DNA from: JAQVQN01 sp964557205
Lineage (GTDB): Bacteria > Verrucomicrobiota > Kiritimatiellia > RFP12 > UBA1067
DNA length: 25,262 nt
Assembly: GCA_964557205.1 (NCBI GenBank)
Contig: CAZKZI010000031.1
Span: forward strand, 1 to 25,262
Direction of reading: 5' to 3'
Shown: positions 25,084 to 25,262 of the stretch, in pieces
Position numbering within the stretch: position 1 is the first letter of the stretch
Layout: every line of letters starts with the position of its first letter
Notes under the pieces: model-generated
The model's database searches: none
The model's input: only the letters and a program-made list of their open reading frames with translations
Told to the model about the DNA's origin: nothing
Program-made: the position numbers and the translations under genes

Positions 25084-25143
25084 GGTTGATGGTTGATGGT
25101 TGATGGTTGATGGTTGATGGTTGATGGTTGATGGTTGATGGTT
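25084..25143. repeat. 7-bp tandem repeat, (GGTTGAT)x8
   Basis: Eight perfect copies of GGTTGAT (ATCAACC on the other strand) plus a partial ninth (GGTT) fill 60 bases, about 140 bases upstream of the operon start at 24942. Unit number is prone to slipped-strand change. Reading it as protein (INHQPST repeats) is meaningless. Confidence 0.95.
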
Positions 25144-25182
25144 ACATATCTCTATAATCATACGTCTGTTCAGTGCTCCTTT

Positions 25183-25260
25183 TCAAGACACTTCTGGTTG
25201 CGTGGCGCAGCCCAACGGCCCCCATGCCGACAAAGCGCTTGCCCCGGCCAGCGCCGATGT
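25183..25260 (-). pseudogene. Truncated Tat/lipoprotein-leader-like reading frame at window edge
   Basis: Entering from beyond the window, the minus-strand frame reads TSALAGASALSAWGPLGCA, then TQPEVS and a TGA stop. The hydrophobic, Ala-rich stretch ending in LGCA closely resembles the second half of a Tat lipoprotein leader of the Gfo/Idh/MocA or sugar-isomerase type, which would follow an RRxFL motif just outside the window. A stop only six residues after the lipobox Cys means the mature protein is missing. It is likely a nonsense-truncated or decayed gene. Confidence 0.35.
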
Positions 25261-25262
25261 CT

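Larger units (their letters stand above)
24943..25262. other. 320-base region upstream of the exported-enzyme operon
   Basis: The part nearest the operon (24943-25083) should hold its promoter, but I did not find a convincing -35/-10 pair. It then contains the 7-bp tandem repeat (25084-25143) and a leader-like truncated frame at the window edge (25183-25260). No full gene is present. Confidence 0.4.

Noticed and set aside
25084..25143. CRISPR array
   Set aside because: Units are 7 bases in direct contact with no spacers, so it is a simple tandem repeat.
1..25262. tRNA, rRNA, integrase or transposase genes
   Set aside because: None recognised on either strand. The repeat elements have no associated transposase in the window.

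Overview
The window looks like a chromosomal fragment of a free-living Gram-negative bacterium of the PVC superphylum, most likely Kiritimatiellota or a neighbouring Verrucomicrobia/Lentisphaerae lineage. This is inferred from gene content: many Tat-exported Gfo/Idh/MocA and TIM-barrel sugar enzymes, planctomycete/verrucomicrobial-type ceramidase-like proteins, a DUF4091 glycosidase-like protein, and a beta-helix/LamG/CBM9-like secreted protein. No rRNA, tRNA or other marker gene is present, so the phylum call is an inference.

Layout. (1) 1-156: the 3' end of a cupin gene that looks broken, convergent with the next gene. (2) 157-5711, minus strand: a probable envelope lipid-trafficking set, made of an RND/MMPL transporter, a LolA-like 'outer membrane lipoprotein-sorting' protein and, after a 380-base gap holding a repeat element, an outer-membrane beta-barrel with an EPALPxGL repeat. 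(3) 5902-7665, plus: a secreted DUF4091/GH123-like protein. (4) 7666-8259: a long gap without a convincing gene. (5) 8260-9690, plus: a GC-rich ceramidase-like protein. (6) 9796-12554, minus: a secreted SGNH hydrolase and a Tat-exported Gfo/Idh/MocA oxidoreductase with a good sigma70-type promoter. (7) 12701-16008, minus: an AT-richer block with two more ceramidase-like genes, the upstream one fused in frame to the remnant of a GH109-like Gfo/Idh/MocA gene. (8) 16453-21623, plus: two coupled genes for a large multidomain surface/secreted protein and a DUF6067-like glycoside-hydrolase-related protein. (9) 21625-24942, minus: a three-gene operon of exported enzymes (two xylose-isomerase-like TIM barrels and an enolase-superfamily enzyme). 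(10) 24943-25262: a 7-bp tandem repeat and, at the edge, a truncated Tat-leader-like reading frame.

Taken together, regions 3 to 9 read as a carbohydrate or glycoconjugate utilisation neighbourhood in which redox, isomerase and epimerase/dehydratase chemistry, normally cytoplasmic, is sent across the inner membrane. The most notable points are the GH109-remnant/ceramidase-like fusion, the absence of the ceramidase nucleophile Ser in all three ceramidase-like proteins, the operon of exported sugar-type enzymes, and a dispersed repeat with inverted ends. No CRISPR array, integrase or transposase was seen. All functional calls rest on reading motifs by eye.
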